In this document: one piece after another, positions 31,721 to 42,502 of the stretch
Layout of the letters: every line of letters starts with the position of its first letter
How positions within the stretch are numbered: position 1 is the first letter of the stretch
Origin: Nitrosomonas sp. HPC101
Lineage (GTDB): Bacteria; Pseudomonadota; Gammaproteobacteria; Burkholderiales; Nitrosomonadaceae
DNA: 64,000 nucleotides
Assembly (NCBI RefSeq): GCF_009833125.1
Contig: NZ_QRCC01000009.1
Span: 1-64,000 of the forward strand
Direction of reading: 5' to 3'
Notes under the pieces: generated by a model
The model's database searches: none
Told to the model about the DNA's origin: nothing
The model's input: only the letters and a program-made list of their open reading frames with translations
Translations under genes and position numbers: made by a program

Positions 31721-33220
31721 TCAATTTATACCCATACGGCGGTACTGGATAGCTTCTGCCACATGTTTTCCCAGAACAGGCTCACTCCCCGATAAATCTG
31801 CAATGGTCCGAGCCAGCTTGAGTATTCTGTGGTAAGCTCGCGCTGAAATATTCAGCTGCGTCATGGCCCGCTCCAACATCTGTTTCCCTGCCGCATCCAG
31901 ACGGCAATATTTCTCAATCTCCTGCACTCCCAGCTCTGAATTGGATACATGCTGCCGATCCAACTGCCGCTGCCGCGCAGCCACTGCCCTTGCCCGGATA
32001 GCAGTACTGGATTCTCCCGGGCCAGGATGCATTAAATCCTTTTTTGCTAGCATGGGCACCTCAATCTGAATATCAATTCGATCTAACAACGGACCGGAAA
32101 TTTTGCTACGGTAACGCGCCACCTGATCAGGCGTACAGCGACACTTGCCATCATAATGCCCAAGATACCCGCACGGACACGGATTCATTGCGGCAATGAG
32201 CTGGAATCGGGCAGGAAAATCTGCCCGTCGTGTTGCACGTGAAATCGTAATATGGCCGGATTCCAACGGCTCGCGCAGCACTTCCAGCACACGCCGATCA
32301 AACTCAGGCAACTCATCGAGAAACAAAACGCCGTGCATTGCCAGTGAAATCTCGCCCGGGTGTGGAATACTGCCCCCACCAACCAATGCTACCGCTGACG
32401 CTGTGTGATGCGGTGCGCGGAAAGGACGGCATTTCCAGTGAGTTAAATCAAAACGACCACTTCCCAAGGACTGAATGGCAGCCGATTCCAGTGCCTCTTG
32501 CTCTGTCATGGGGGGCAGAATGCCTGGAATACGCCGGGCCAGCATGGTTTTTCCCGTACCCGGCGGGCCAATCATCAGCACACTGTGCCCGCCTGCTGCA
32601 GCAATCTCTAGTGCACGCCTGGCCTGCACCTGCCCCTTGACATCCCCCATATCCGGATAATTTTCTGATATCCGCTCTTCCAGCTCGACACGATAAGGTC
32701 GCCATGGCTCCTGACCAGTCAAATACGCACACAACTGTAACAGCGAAGCCACAGGATAGATGGTTGCTTCTTTGACCAGCGCCGCTTCACCGGCATTCTG
32801 CTCAGGCAGAACGAAACTGCGACCGGAGCGAGAAGCGCTATAAGTCATGGCCAGAGCCCCACGAATAGGGCGTAGCTGACCATCCAGCGACAACTCTCCC
32901 GCCCATTCGTATTGATCCAGTTTGTTTACAGGGATCTGTCCAGTCGCCGCCAGGATACCCAGTGCGATGGGCAAATCGAAACGTCCGCTTTCCTTGGGCA
33001 AATCAGCCGGTGCGAGATTAACCGTGATACGTCGAGCAGGAAATTTGAATCGTCCATTCTGCAGCGCAGCACGTACCCTGTCCTTACTCTCCCTGACTTC
33101 CGTTTCGGGAAGCCCGACAATAGTAAATTTTGGCAGGCCGTTGGCAAGATGCACCTCCACAGTCACCAGCGGTGCATCCATGCCACACAATGCGCGGCTA
33201 TACAGAATAGCCAGCGACAT
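31721..33220 (-). CDS. comM: ComM / YifB-family Mg-chelatase-like AAA+ ATPase
   Basis: 499 residues. The N-terminal ChlI-like domain (ILYSRALCGMDAPLVTVEVHLANGLP) is followed by an AAA+ core with Walker A GPPGTGKTMLARRIPG near 217-232, the DELPEF Walker B and the Cys-rich CPCGYLGHYDGKC insert. ComM in Vibrio and Acinetobacter is a hexameric helicase that promotes branch migration during natural transformation. That role is likely here by family, though competence itself is not shown by this window. It converges on dnaB with a 19-bp gap. Confidence 0.93.
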   Translation of the reverse strand: MSLAILYSRALCGMDAPLVTVEVHLANGLPKFTIVGLPETEVRESKDRVRAALQNGRFKFPARRITVNLAPADLPKESGRFDLPIALGILAATGQIPVNKLDQYEWAGELSLDGQLRPIRGALAMTYSASRSGRSFVLPEQNAGEAALVKEATIYPVASLLQLCAYLTGQEPWRPYRVELEERISENYPDMGDVKGQVQARRALEIAAAGGHSVLMIGPPGTGKTMLARRIPGILPPMTEQEALESAAIQSLGSGRFDLTHWKCRPFRAPHHTASAVALVGGGSIPHPGEISLAMHGVLFLDELPEFDRRVLEVLREPLESGHITISRATRRADFPARFQLIAAMNPCPCGYLGHYDGKCRCTPDQVARYRSKISGPLLDRIDIQIEVPMLAKKDLMHPGPGESSTAIRARAVAARQRQLDRQHVSNSELGVQEIEKYCRLDAAGKQMLERAMTQLNISARAYHRILKLARTIADLSGSEPVLGKHVAEAIQYRRMGIN

Positions 33221-33293
33221 AAAAGATGATGATCACAGCATGGAGAATCGGTACTTTACTGGCAAAAAATGCAACAAATCTCAGTGCTTTCTA

Positions 33294-33596
33294 TCATTGG
33301 CCGGTCTTGAAATCAGAAGCATCCATCACATCCTCTACGGTGCCTTCAGCCACTGTGGATGGATGTATCTGCTGCTCCAGTCTGTTCACTTTTTCTTCCA
33401 GCTCTGCCAGCCTAATGCGAGTACGTTTGATCACTTCCTGCTGCACATCAAATTCCTCGCGCGTGACCAGATCCAGCCGGGAAAATACGCCTGACAGCAT
33501 GACGCGCATATTTTTTTCGATATCCTTGGCTGGACTGCCGGCCAGAATTTCATTTACCTTGCTGCCGATTTCATCCAGTACATTCTTATTTAGCAT
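33294..33596 (-). CDS. ubiK: UbiK (YqiC/BMFP family) ubiquinone accessory factor
   Basis: 100 residues: an amphipathic N-terminus (LNKNVLDEIGSKVNEILAGSPAKDIEKN) followed by a heptad-like coiled coil at about 50-82 with TREEFDVQQEVIKRTR and LAELEEKV, the BMFP/UbiK signature. UbiK helps organise the soluble ubiquinone-biosynthesis complex in proteobacteria. The C-terminal Ser/Thr/Glu tail is not conserved. It is upstream of comM in the same direction, 73 bp apart, a frequent betaproteobacterial pairing. Confidence 0.9.
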   Translation of the reverse strand: MLNKNVLDEIGSKVNEILAGSPAKDIEKNMRVMLSGVFSRLDLVTREEFDVQQEVIKRTRIRLAELEEKVNRLEQQIHPSTVAEGTVEDVMDASDFKTGQ

Positions 33597-33744
33597 TTCT
33601 TCTCTCCATTAAAATTTCGAAGCCTTGTAAGCGGTTTCCGAGATAAAATCTCATATTTTCAATTAACAGGCAAACACAAATCAGTCGCCTGCACCTTGGC
33701 CGGTAAACAGCACAAAATCAGCATTATTTTTCCAATTCGCTCTA

Positions 33745-34743
33745 ATGAACCGTCTGCAACTTCTGCAATTCTGGCTAAAAACGCTTTACCCCGATCAGTC
33801 TTTCACCTTGGCACCCGCTTCGGCAGATGCCAGCTTTCGCCGCTATTTCCGCATCTCATTTCCTGAGCACACACTGATTGCAATGGATGCGCCGCCGCAA
33901 CAGGAAGACTGCCGGCCGTTTTTGCACGCAGCTACTGTTTTTTCAAAAGCGTCCATTCACGTGCCCGATATCATTGCGCAAAATCTGGAGCAGGGTTTTC
34001 TGCTGCTCTCCGATCTGGGCAACACCACCTATCTACAAGCGCTGAACGCCAACCCTGACCATGCTGACCCACTCTACCGGGAAGCCATCGATGCATTGAT
34101 CAAAATTCAACGTCCCAGCCGTAAAAATGTTTTCCCCGAATACGATCGGGCGCTGCTTTTACACGAGCTAGCATTATTTCCAGACTGGTATATGACAAAC
34201 CATTTGCAATCTGCACCAGATAATGAGCAGAAAAATGTACTGCAGCTTACTTTTGATCAGCTGCTCGGTAACAACCTTGCACAACCACAGGTTTTTGTCC
34301 ACCGAGATTACCACAGTCGCAATCTAATGATCGCCACCCCCAATCCGGGCGTAATCGACTTTCAGGATGCTGTTTTCGGTCCGATCACCTATGATCTGGT
34401 TTCGCTGTTCAAAGACGCTTATATTCAATGGGAAGAGGCACAAGTACTGGACTGGACAATCCACTATTGGGAACAGGCACGCCACGCCGGACTGCCGGTT
34501 ACCACCGATTTTTCAACGTTCTATCGGGATTTCGAATTTATGGGGGTGCAGCGTCACCTCAAGGTGCTAGGTGTTTTTTCCCGACTTTATTACCGCGATG
34601 GCAAATCCGCCTATCTGCAGGATATCCCCATTGTTCTGCATCACCTGCGACAAACCTGTGAACGTTATCACGAACTGCATCTGCTCGCCCGACTGCTCGA
34701 TCAACTGGAAGATCGACAGCCAGCAACCGGCTACACATTTTGA
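33745..34743 (+). CDS. amgK: AmgK-like N-acetylmuramate/N-acetylglucosamine anomeric kinase
   Basis: 332 residues of the aminoglycoside-phosphotransferase (protein-kinase-like) superfamily. The catalytic loop HRDYHSRNLM lies near 186-195 and the metal-binding VIDFQDAVFGPITYDLVSL near 202. The next gene is a MurU-type uridylyltransferase with overlapping ends. In Pseudomonas, AmgK phosphorylates MurNAc at the anomeric carbon and MurU makes UDP-MurNAc, a recycling route that bypasses de novo synthesis. The function is assigned from family plus pairing. An unrelated small-molecule kinase remains possible. Confidence 0.85.
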   Translation: MNRLQLLQFWLKTLYPDQSFTLAPASADASFRRYFRISFPEHTLIAMDAPPQQEDCRPFLHAATVFSKASIHVPDIIAQNLEQGFLLLSDLGNTTYLQALNANPDHADPLYREAIDALIKIQRPSRKNVFPEYDRALLLHELALFPDWYMTNHLQSAPDNEQKNVLQLTFDQLLGNNLAQPQVFVHRDYHSRNLMIATPNPGVIDFQDAVFGPITYDLVSLFKDAYIQWEEAQVLDWTIHYWEQARHAGLPVTTDFSTFYRDFEFMGVQRHLKVLGVFSRLYYRDGKSAYLQDIPIVLHHLRQTCERYHELHLLARLLDQLEDRQPATGYTF

Positions 34744-35477
34744 CGCACCCTGTGAAATTTCGGGCCATGCTACTGGCTGCAGGCCAGGGAAAACGCATGC
34801 GACCGCTCACCGACACCTGTCCCAAACCGCTGCTGCGAGCCGGCAGTAAAATGCTGATTGAGTACCATCTGGAAAAACTAGCACAGGCCGGCTTCACCAA
34901 TGTCATCATCAATCATGCCTACCTTGGCAACATGATCGAAGCGGCGCTGCAGGATGGTAACCGCTACGGCTTGCAAATCTATTATTCGCCTGAACAACGG
35001 ATACTGGAAACAGCCGGCGGCATTGCCAACGCCCTTCCACTGCTCACCGATTCCAGTCAAAATCAGCCCTTTGTCGTCATCAACGCCGACATTTTCTGTG
35101 ACATGGATTTTTCCGCGCTGCAAGCCGTTCTGCAGCAGATACAATCAAACCCGATCCAAACACTGGCACACCTGATCCTGGTGAACAATCCACCCCATCA
35201 TCCTCAAGGTGATTTTTTTCTGAATACCCGCATTGGTACGCTGGTTGAATCAGCCGATCCGGATTGCAGGAAACTCACTTTCAGCGGCGTCGGCGTCTAT
35301 CATCCCGCATTATTCGCAACTGTCCCGCCGGATCAGGCCGTTAAACTGGCGCCACTGCTGCGACAAGCAATTTCAGCCGGAAAAATCAGTGGTTCACACT
35401 TCTCTGGTAAATGGCTGGATATCGGCACGCCAGAACGCCTGCAGCAGCTTGATATCATGCTCAAACATTTGAAGTAG
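34740..35477 (+). CDS. murU: MurU-like N-acetylmuramate-1-phosphate uridylyltransferase
   Basis: 245 residues from a TTG at 34740 that overlaps the amgK stop. A GTG at 34752 or ATG at 34767 would start closer to the nucleotidyltransferase motif MLLAAGQGKRMRPLTDTCPKP, and GTG 34752 (241 residues) fits the family best. The INADIFCD segment binds the metal, and the C-terminal GKWLDIGTPERLQQ is typical. With AmgK it should turn recycled MurNAc into UDP-MurNAc. The remote alternative is another sugar-1-phosphate nucleotidyltransferase. Confidence 0.86.
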   Translation: MTHPVKFRAMLLAAGQGKRMRPLTDTCPKPLLRAGSKMLIEYHLEKLAQAGFTNVIINHAYLGNMIEAALQDGNRYGLQIYYSPEQRILETAGGIANALPLLTDSSQNQPFVVINADIFCDMDFSALQAVLQQIQSNPIQTLAHLILVNNPPHHPQGDFFLNTRIGTLVESADPDCRKLTFSGVGVYHPALFATVPPDQAVKLAPLLRQAISAGKISGSHFSGKWLDIGTPERLQQLDIMLKHLK

Positions 35478-35576
35478 CATTGCCTTTTCAAACTGATATA
35501 AAAAGCATCCCGCCAGCAGAAAAATACGATGAAATAACACCAGCAAAAACAGCAGCGGCAGTAATTACGTTCTGAA

Positions 35577-36977
35577 TCAGCCGTATTTCTTGCGGTTGCG
35601 GCGACGCCGGTTGCGCGCCCGGCGGGCTTCTTCCTCTGTCAGCGGTGTTTTTTTACCGGCATAAGGGTTGTGGCCGGTTCTGAATTCTACGCGTAACGGA
35701 GTGCCTTGCAAGCTGAAAACATCCCTGAATGTATTTTCAAGATAGCGGCGGTAGGTTTGCGGAACATGCTCGAGCATGGATCCGTGAATAACGATCAGTG
35801 GGGGGTTCTCTCCACCCTGATGGGCATAACGCAGTTTAGGGCGTGACATTCCACCACGAGGAGGGTGCTGTTTGGCGACGGCAGCCAGCATGGCACGTGT
35901 CAGCCTGGGCGTGGGGATATGCGCCATGGCAGCAGCGTAAGCCTGATCCACCGAGGGCATCAATCCTTTCACACCCTTGTCGTATAGGGCGGAAATGTAA
36001 TGCAGATTGGCAAAATTCAGGAAAGCAAGTTTACGTTCAAATTCCCGCTTGACAGTATCGCGCCGGTAATCATCCATCCCATCCCATTTGTTGACTGCAA
36101 CCACCAGCGCGCGGCCAGTTTCCAGGATAAATCCAGCAATATGGGCATCCTGTTCGGAGATACTGTCTTGCGCATCGAGCACCAGAATAACCACGTTGGC
36201 TGCTTCGATCGATTGCAGGGTTTTGACAACCGAGAATTTTTCCACGGTTTCCCAAATCTTGCCTGATCGCCGCAAACCCGCCGTATCAATCAGCGTATAG
36301 CAACGCTGGTCATATTCGAAATCAACGTAAATACTATCCCTGGTAGTGCCTGGTTGATCAAAGGCGATCATCCGTTCTTCACCTAAAAGAGCGTTAATCA
36401 GCGTAGATTTCCCGACATTCGGACGGCCGGCAACAGCAATGATAGGACGCTTATCTTGACTGGATTCTCCGGTATCTTCTGTATACGGATAATCCTCCAG
36501 GGCAAAATCAATCAGTTCCCCAAGATGTTCCCCATGCAAAGCTGAAATAACACAAGGTGTACCCAACCCCAGCTCATGAAATTCAGCTGTCACCGATGCA
36601 TAGGACATTCCTTCGGTTTTATTGACGACGAGAATCAGTTTCCGGCCAGTTTTGCGTAGTTGCTCTGCGATGATTTTATCTTGCGGAGCCAATCCCTGAC
36701 GGCCATCGACAATAAATAGAACAACATCGGCCTCATCCACGGCTTGCAGGGTTTGTTTAGCCATAGCATGCAAAATGCCAGCTTTAACCACCGGCTCAAA
36801 ACCGCCGGTATCCACCACCAGATAGGGTTTAATACCCAGCCTGCCGTGACCATAGTGTCGATCGCGCGTGAGGCCGGGAATATCAGCTACAATTGCATCA
36901 CGAGTCCGGGTGAGGCGGTTGAATAATGTCGATTTTCCGACATTCGGACGCCCGACTAGTACGAGAGTGGGTTTCAT
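35577..36977 (-). CDS. der: GTPase Der (EngA), ribosome biogenesis
   Basis: 466 residues with two tandem G domains: [12 protein letters not shown] at about 8-19 and [12 protein letters not shown] at about 185-196. Each is followed by its DTGG or DTAG switch and NKxD-type motifs (VNKTEG, VNKWDG). A KH-like C-terminal domain and a basic Arg-rich tail follow. Der acts in 50S subunit maturation. It is the last gene of the run ndk to der, 49 bp downstream of bamB. Confidence 0.97.
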   Translation of the reverse strand: MKPTLVLVGRPNVGKSTLFNRLTRTRDAIVADIPGLTRDRHYGHGRLGIKPYLVVDTGGFEPVVKAGILHAMAKQTLQAVDEADVVLFIVDGRQGLAPQDKIIAEQLRKTGRKLILVVNKTEGMSYASVTAEFHELGLGTPCVISALHGEHLGELIDFALEDYPYTEDTGESSQDKRPIIAVAGRPNVGKSTLINALLGEERMIAFDQPGTTRDSIYVDFEYDQRCYTLIDTAGLRRSGKIWETVEKFSVVKTLQSIEAANVVILVLDAQDSISEQDAHIAGFILETGRALVVAVNKWDGMDDYRRDTVKREFERKLAFLNFANLHYISALYDKGVKGLMPSVDQAYAAAMAHIPTPRLTRAMLAAVAKQHPPRGGMSRPKLRYAHQGGENPPLIVIHGSMLEHVPQTYRRYLENTFRDVFSLQGTPLRVEFRTGHNPYAGKKTPLTEEEARRARNRRRRNRKKYG

Positions 36978-37026
36978 AATGATGGCGATATGAAAAATGC
37001 CTTACCCGGAAAGCAGAGAAACCCGG

Positions 37027-38199
37027 TTATTGCAAGGAAAAGGCGAAGATCCCACCTTTAAGTGTTTGTACAACAAAGCCATCCGGCAGATATTCGGCAC
37101 GCGATAAAATCATGCCACCATCGGTGGGTGAGCGGGCGAGCAAGGAGCCATCCTGGCGATTGATTAGAGTAACGAATCCCTGATCATCGCCGACTATCAA
37201 TCGGTCGCCTCTGGCGATCATCAGGCCGGACAGCTTCCGACTGCCCAATTTTCCGCGCCTCCAGACAACAGTACCACTACTCTTGTCATACGCTGCAACT
37301 GTCCCATGTTCCTCGCTGATATACACGTGATGATTATCAATCACCATTCCCATGCTACTGGATGCATCTCTCACCCAAATCTGATTACCGCTGGAAATTT
37401 CAAAACAGGCGGCACGTCCGCGATAAGCCACAGCACACACCTGATTTTCATCAACAATGGGCAGACTGCTGATATCGGTCATGCGTTCCAGTTCAGTAAC
37501 GCCATGCGGTTGTGCAACGGTTGCTTCCCAACCGACATTGCCAGTGAGCAGATCCAGCGCAACCAGCTTGCTACCGGGGAATCCGGCAAAAACAGCGCCT
37601 CGCGCAATTGATACGCCGACAAAACTTCTAACTGTCAGCGGCGGTGTTACGCTCTGATAACTCCAGATGCGTTTACCATCTGTCGCATTCAATCCAAAAA
37701 GCCGACTGTCACCGGTACGCACCACCACAATACCGCTGTCTGTCTTTGGTGGACTCAGGATTTCTCCGGGAACCCGCGATTGCCATAAGGCATTTCCTGC
37801 CTCATCAAATGCCAGCACTTCACCTTTGTAGGTTCCAAGCAAGATCATCCCTCGGCCTGCGCCGACTCCCCCCGAAAGTTGGGACTTGGTCTCCACACGC
37901 CAGATTTCAAGACCGGTCGCCGGATCGAGTTTGATCAGACGCCCATCTTCATCAGCAACGTAAAGCGCACCGTTATCATAAACTGGTAAAAAAACAGCAG
38001 TTTTGCTTTCTGCTAACTTTGCCTGCCAGAGTGGACTGATCGGAGCTAAGCTTTGTAATGCAGCAATCTCTTCCTTATCGATCTCGACCTCATCTTCATC
38101 GCCACTGAAAAGATCAGTTAAATGTCCTCCGCCCAGCTCGCTCAAATTCGCACAGCCACTCAGCAAAATCAGTAAAGAAAGAACACAAGCACGCAACAT
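37027..38199 (-). CDS. bamB: Outer-membrane assembly lipoprotein BamB
   Basis: 390 residues from ATG 38199. An upstream in-frame start (38256) is possible, but this one puts the lipobox LLSGC with Cys16 directly after a signal peptide. The mature protein shows repeated PQQ-type beta-propeller blades (GRLIKLDPATGLEIW, KLVALDLLTGNVGWE, GTVAAYDKSSGTVVW). BamB supports BamA in folding outer-membrane proteins. The neighbours yfgM and der match the conserved proteobacterial block. Confidence 0.94.
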   Translation of the reverse strand: MLRACVLSLLILLSGCANLSELGGGHLTDLFSGDEDEVEIDKEEIAALQSLAPISPLWQAKLAESKTAVFLPVYDNGALYVADEDGRLIKLDPATGLEIWRVETKSQLSGGVGAGRGMILLGTYKGEVLAFDEAGNALWQSRVPGEILSPPKTDSGIVVVRTGDSRLFGLNATDGKRIWSYQSVTPPLTVRSFVGVSIARGAVFAGFPGSKLVALDLLTGNVGWEATVAQPHGVTELERMTDISSLPIVDENQVCAVAYRGRAACFEISSGNQIWVRDASSSMGMVIDNHHVYISEEHGTVAAYDKSSGTVVWRRGKLGSRKLSGLMIARGDRLIVGDDQGFVTLINRQDGSLLARSPTDGGMILSRAEYLPDGFVVQTLKGGIFAFSLQ

Positions 38200-38258
38200 C
38201 CGGCCACCTGCATAAAAAACATGGCCAAAAACCAATAACAGAATGCTGCCGACCACTA

Positions 38259-38897
38259 TTAATGTGCTCTCAATACATCGAGTTTCATCTGTACCACGTT
38301 CCGGTAGGCACCTTGTGCATCCAAGCTGTCCAGCGCTTTCTGGTAGGCTGCACGTGCTTCATTCGTCTTCCCGGAAGCTGCCAGTGCATCTCCCCGCAAA
38401 TCTGCATAAAGCCCGGTAAAAGAAGCACCGTGTTGCGTGTTCAACAGGGACAACACCTGATCATATTCGCTCTCATCCATCAGTACACTCGCCAGCCGCA
38501 ACCGGGCCAGATCCTTCACTTCCGGTTCTTTGGTATGATCAAGCACCCATTGCAGCATATCCCTGGCAGACTGGTTATTGTCTGCCTGTACTGCAGAGTG
38601 GGCCGCAATCAACGCTGCACGCGAGGCATATCCGCTACCGGGAAAACTTTCGGTGATCAGCTGCGCAGCATCCGTTATTTTTACTAGATCTCCTCCCTTT
38701 TCAATCTGTTGTTGAAGGACAGTATATAAATCAGCTGCCTGCCGGGCCTGTTCTACCTTGTAATGATTCCACAACCGGGTACCTACTACTGCTGCTGCAA
38801 AAACGGCAATAGCAAGCAACAATGTTGCACCGTTAGCGGACCACCAAGTCTTCAGCCGATCTATCTTTTCCTGTTCTTCAAAATTGTATGCAGACAT
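38259..38897 (-). CDS. yfgM: YfgM-family tetratricopeptide protein
   Basis: 212 residues from ATG 38897 (MSAYNFEEQEKIDRLKTWW). An upstream frame is open but lacks family similarity. A cytoplasmic start is followed by one membrane segment at about 22-42 and a periplasmic region with TPR-like helical repeats. YfgM in E. coli associates with the SecYEG translocon and periplasmic chaperones. The gene lies between hisS and bamB, as in most beta- and gammaproteobacteria. Confidence 0.92.
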   Translation of the reverse strand: MSAYNFEEQEKIDRLKTWWSANGATLLLAIAVFAAAVVGTRLWNHYKVEQARQAADLYTVLQQQIEKGGDLVKITDAAQLITESFPGSGYASRAALIAAHSAVQADNNQSARDMLQWVLDHTKEPEVKDLARLRLASVLMDESEYDQVLSLLNTQHGASFTGLYADLRGDALAASGKTNEARAAYQKALDSLDAQGAYRNVVQMKLDVLRAH

Positions 38898-38919
38898 TAT
38901 TTCCCACCTTCCATCTTCA

Positions 38920-40182
38920 TTAAATATTTTGCAGAAACACAGCAACTTTTGTCAGATCAATTTTGATCTGTTCCGCAATTTCGCGTAACGATTTGATACT
39001 GACCTGCCCGGCTTCCGCCTCGTCATTTCCGATAATGGCAGCAAAACGTGCGCCACTGGCATCAGCCTTTTTCATCTGTGCTTTGAAGTTTCCTCCTCCG
39101 CTATGTCGCACAACCTTGAATCCCTCGTCCCGCAAGGATTCTGCGACTTTCCATGAAAATTCAGCCGCAGTATCCCCCTGGTGAACAACATAAACATCGG
39201 GCACAAAGCGTATTTCCGCAGTGCCTGTTTCACTGATCAAAGAGAGTATTCGCTCTATTCCCATAGCAAAACCACATGCTGGCGCTGGTTTACCACCAAT
39301 CTGGGCGATCAGTCCATCATAACGCCCACCTGCACAGATCGTTCCCTGGGCACCCAGTTTATCAGTCACCCATTCGAATACGGTGCGATTGTAATAATCC
39401 AGTCCCCTGACCAGACGATGGTTAATTTCAAAGCTGATGCCCTGATTGTGCAAAATTTGTTGCAACGCGTCGAAATGCGCAAGCGAATCTTCATCCAGAT
39501 CATCGAACAAATGGGGGGCATCTTCCAGTATTGCACGCATGGTCGGATTCTTGCTGTCAAGGATACGTAACGGGTTGGTTCTCAGTCGTCGACGTGCATC
39601 TTCATCCAGTACATCATGAAATTTTTCCAGATAGCTGATCAGGCGCGCACGGTAAATCGAACGTGATTCAATGTTTCCCAGTGTGCTGATTTCAAGACGC
39701 ACATCCGAAATACCCAGCAGACGCCACAACCGCGTGCACATAATGATGAGTTCTGCGTCGATATCCGGGTCGGAAAACCCAAGCGCTTCCACACCCACCT
39801 GATGAAACTGGCGATAGCGCCCTTTCTGCGGACGCTCATGACGAAACATCGGGCCGTTGTAGTACAAGCGCTGAGGACCGGAATACAGCAGATTATGCTC
39901 GATTACCGCACGTACACAGGAAGCTGTGCCTTCCGGACGCAATGTCAGATTCTCGCCATTAAGATGATCAACAAACGAGTACATCTCCTTTTCGACGATA
40001 TCAGTCACTTCTCCAATCGAGCGGACGAATAAATCAGTCTGTTCAACAATGGGGGTACGCAAATTACGGTAGCCATAACCAGCCAGCCAGGTACGAATGG
40101 TATCCTCAAAAAACGCCCACAAGCTGCTTTCGTCGGGCAGGATGTCGTTCATCCCGCGCACGGCCCGGATTGTTTCAGGCAT
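38920..40182 (-). CDS. hisS: Histidyl-tRNA synthetase
   Basis: 420 residues from ATG 40182 ([16 protein letters not shown]). A longer frame is open upstream but runs into ispG. Class II synthetase motifs are visible: [12 protein letters not shown], the HisRS-specific [15 protein letters not shown], and [11 protein letters not shown]-terminal anticodon-binding domain follows. It charges tRNA-His. The start overlaps the ispG stop by 8 bp, implying coupling. Confidence 0.96.
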   Translation of the reverse strand: MPETIRAVRGMNDILPDESSLWAFFEDTIRTWLAGYGYRNLRTPIVEQTDLFVRSIGEVTDIVEKEMYSFVDHLNGENLTLRPEGTASCVRAVIEHNLLYSGPQRLYYNGPMFRHERPQKGRYRQFHQVGVEALGFSDPDIDAELIIMCTRLWRLLGISDVRLEISTLGNIESRSIYRARLISYLEKFHDVLDEDARRRLRTNPLRILDSKNPTMRAILEDAPHLFDDLDEDSLAHFDALQQILHNQGISFEINHRLVRGLDYYNRTVFEWVTDKLGAQGTICAGGRYDGLIAQIGGKPAPACGFAMGIERILSLISETGTAEIRFVPDVYVVHQGDTAAEFSWKVAESLRDEGFKVVRHSGGGNFKAQMKKADASGARFAAIIGNDEAEAGQVSIKSLREIAEQIKIDLTKVAVFLQNI

Positions 40183-41419
40183 TAGCTGCTTTCTTCCGGT
40201 ATTTGGTGCGTACATATTCATCGACGATCATGCGGAATTCGCCTGCGATGTTGTCGCCTTTCAGGGTAACGGTCTTTTGGCCATCCACAAAAACCGGAGC
40301 AACGGGTGTTTCTCCTGATCCGGGCAAACTGATACCGATATCGGCATGTTTGCTTTCGCCCGGTCCGTTGACCACACACCCCATCACTGCCAGCGACATA
40401 TTTTCGACACCTTCATATTGCTCACGCCAGATGATCATCCGTTCACGCACATAAAGCTGGATGCTTTCAGCAAGTTCCTGGAAATAAGTACTGGTTGTGC
40501 GACCACATCCCGGACAGGACGCCACTAGAGGAACAAACGCGCGCAGCCCCATTGTCTGCAAGATTTCCTGGGCGACGATGACTTCGCGCGCACGGTCTCC
40601 ACCCGGTTCCGGCGTCAGGGAAATCCGGATCGTATCGCCGATCCCTTTGAACAAAAGTACCGCCAGTGCTGCTGTTGAAGCAACGATACCTTTCGATCCC
40701 ATACCGGCTTCGGTCAACCCCAGATGCAGCGCATAGTCACACTGCGCAGCCAGTTCACCATAAACCGCAATCAGATCCTGCACACCACTGACCTTGCATG
40801 ACAACACGATGTGATCTCGACCCAGACCCAATTCTTCTGCCTTTGCCGCACTTTCCAGCGCAGAGGTGATAAGCGCCTTATACATGACCTGCGAAGCGCC
40901 CAGTGGATCCGGCAAACGTGCATTTTCATCCATGATCCGTGCCAGCATTTCCGGATCAAGACTACCCCAGTTGACCCCAATGCGAACTGGTTTGTCATAT
41001 TTGCAGGCCATTTCAATCAACATGGCAAACTGTTCGTCACGCTTTTTGCCATGACCCACATTTCCCGGATTAATACGGTATTTGGCCAACGCTTTCGCAC
41101 ATTCCGGATAGGCTGTCAGCAACTTATGTCCGTTAAAATGAAAATCACCAACCAGCGGAACATGACACCCCACATCATCCAGACGTGCACGAATTCCCAC
41201 AACCGCTCGTGCAGCCTCCATGGAATTGACGGTAATTCGGACCAGCTCGGAACCCGCAAGTGCAAGTTGTTCGACCTGTTGGGCAGTCGCCAGCTCATCG
41301 ACAGTATCGGTATTGGTCATTGACTGCACAACAATCGGTGCACCGCCACCGATCATCACTGACCCCACTTTTACGCCCACACACTTCCGGCGCGGGGCAG
41401 GTACGTTATTAGAAGACAT
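40175..41419 (-). CDS. ispG: 4-hydroxy-3-methylbut-2-enyl-diphosphate synthase IspG
   Basis: 414 residues from ATG 41419 ([19 protein letters not shown]). An in-frame start 9 bp upstream is equally possible. The N-terminal TIM-barrel domain contains [16 protein letters not shown]. The C-terminal iron-sulfur domain has Cys ligands in SCPGCGRT and [10 protein letters not shown]. IspG reduces MEcPP to HMBPP in the MEP isoprenoid pathway. It lies 34 bp downstream of rodZ in the conserved pilW-rodZ-ispG-hisS order. Confidence 0.95.
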   Translation of the reverse strand: MSSNNVPAPRRKCVGVKVGSVMIGGGAPIVVQSMTNTDTVDELATAQQVEQLALAGSELVRITVNSMEAARAVVGIRARLDDVGCHVPLVGDFHFNGHKLLTAYPECAKALAKYRINPGNVGHGKKRDEQFAMLIEMACKYDKPVRIGVNWGSLDPEMLARIMDENARLPDPLGASQVMYKALITSALESAAKAEELGLGRDHIVLSCKVSGVQDLIAVYGELAAQCDYALHLGLTEAGMGSKGIVASTAALAVLLFKGIGDTIRISLTPEPGGDRAREVIVAQEILQTMGLRAFVPLVASCPGCGRTTSTYFQELAESIQLYVRERMIIWREQYEGVENMSLAVMGCVVNGPGESKHADIGISLPGSGETPVAPVFVDGQKTVTLKGDNIAGEFRMIVDEYVRTKYRKKAANA

Positions 41420-41452
41420 GGCTAGCACTCAGATCTCTAAATTTGATACAGG

Positions 41453-42502
41453 TTATTCAAGTGAAAAGCGTGCAACATCATCATTGCCGCGGGTATAGGG
41501 TGCAAGATCGATCTTGCGTCCGTTATAGGTAAGACTGACCCCGGCTGCATTGCCGATCACGAGATACAAGGGTGGCTCTCCCTCCAGCGTCTGCTCAGTT
41601 CCTCGTGAATTGATTTTTTCAAGGATAACCTGGCCATTAGTATCCTTGATTTTCACCCAGGAATCCTTGGAAAAAACAAAGTGCAATGATTTTTTACCAG
41701 TATCTGCTGCCCTGGCTGCATCTGCAACCGGAGTCGGGGCCGGCAAACTAGGCAAGATCACGGCAGTGGATGGCAAACTGACACCCGCTGACGCAGACGG
41801 TGCCATGGGTGGCATCGAGGTGCTTGGTGACAGCGGCAGCGCCAGATCTACCGCCATCTGATCATTCCCGCTGTTAGAACCTGATTGGATAACCTGATCC
41901 TCTTCATCCGACATATAGGATGCCATCTGCTCCGGAATTTCTTCATGATACAGCCCATAAGCCACAAATGCCGCCAGTATTACCACTACATACAGCAACC
42001 ATCCGCCCCGGCCACCTCGCCCGGGCTGGTAAACAGGTTCCATTGCTTTAAAACGCTGCAATGGACTCTTATTGGTAAAAATGCTGTCTGCCGGTCTGGA
42101 TTGTGGTATCGCCTCTACGAGCAAAGTCGTATCATCGAGCTGCAATAAGTTAGCATAGTTGCGTACATAGCCCCGCAGAAATACGGCAGCAGGGAGCTTG
42201 GAAAAATCCTGTGCCTCAATTGCTTCTATCTGTTGCTCAGACAAACGCAACCGGTGTGCCACTTCTCCGATATTCATGCCACGCCTGATTCTTTCAGCAC
42301 GCAATCTTTGTCCAAAATCGGGCACTGTCACACTGCCTGTGCTTTCTGTATCGGCTTGAAATGACAACGTCGTCTTTGTATGTTCAGGCTGAAATGATGC
42401 AGTCTGATCAGAATTTTCCTGGATTGTGTCAATATTGTTGTCAGCCACCAAGTTCTGACCCTTGTCCAGTATATCTTTTTTATCTATCTCACTTTTTTTC
42501 AT
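41453..42502 (-). CDS. rodZ: RodZ, cytoskeletal cell-shape protein
   Basis: 349 residues. An N-terminal helix-turn-helix of the Xre/RodZ type (RLRAERIRRGMNIGEVAHRLRLSEQQIEAIE), about residues 65-130, is preceded by an extra acidic Gln/Ser/Thr-rich tail. One membrane segment lies near 170-190, followed by a Pro/Ser-rich linker and a periplasmic DUF4115 beta domain. RodZ links MreB to the membrane and maintains rod shape. The start overlaps the pilW stop by 14 bp. Confidence 0.93.
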   Translation of the reverse strand: MKKSEIDKKDILDKGQNLVADNNIDTIQENSDQTASFQPEHTKTTLSFQADTESTGSVTVPDFGQRLRAERIRRGMNIGEVAHRLRLSEQQIEAIEAQDFSKLPAAVFLRGYVRNYANLLQLDDTTLLVEAIPQSRPADSIFTNKSPLQRFKAMEPVYQPGRGGRGGWLLYVVVILAAFVAYGLYHEEIPEQMASYMSDEEDQVIQSGSNSGNDQMAVDLALPLSPSTSMPPMAPSASAGVSLPSTAVILPSLPAPTPVADAARAADTGKKSLHFVFSKDSWVKIKDTNGQVILEKINSRGTEQTLEGEPPLYLVIGNAAGVSLTYNGRKIDLAPYTRGNDDVARFSLE

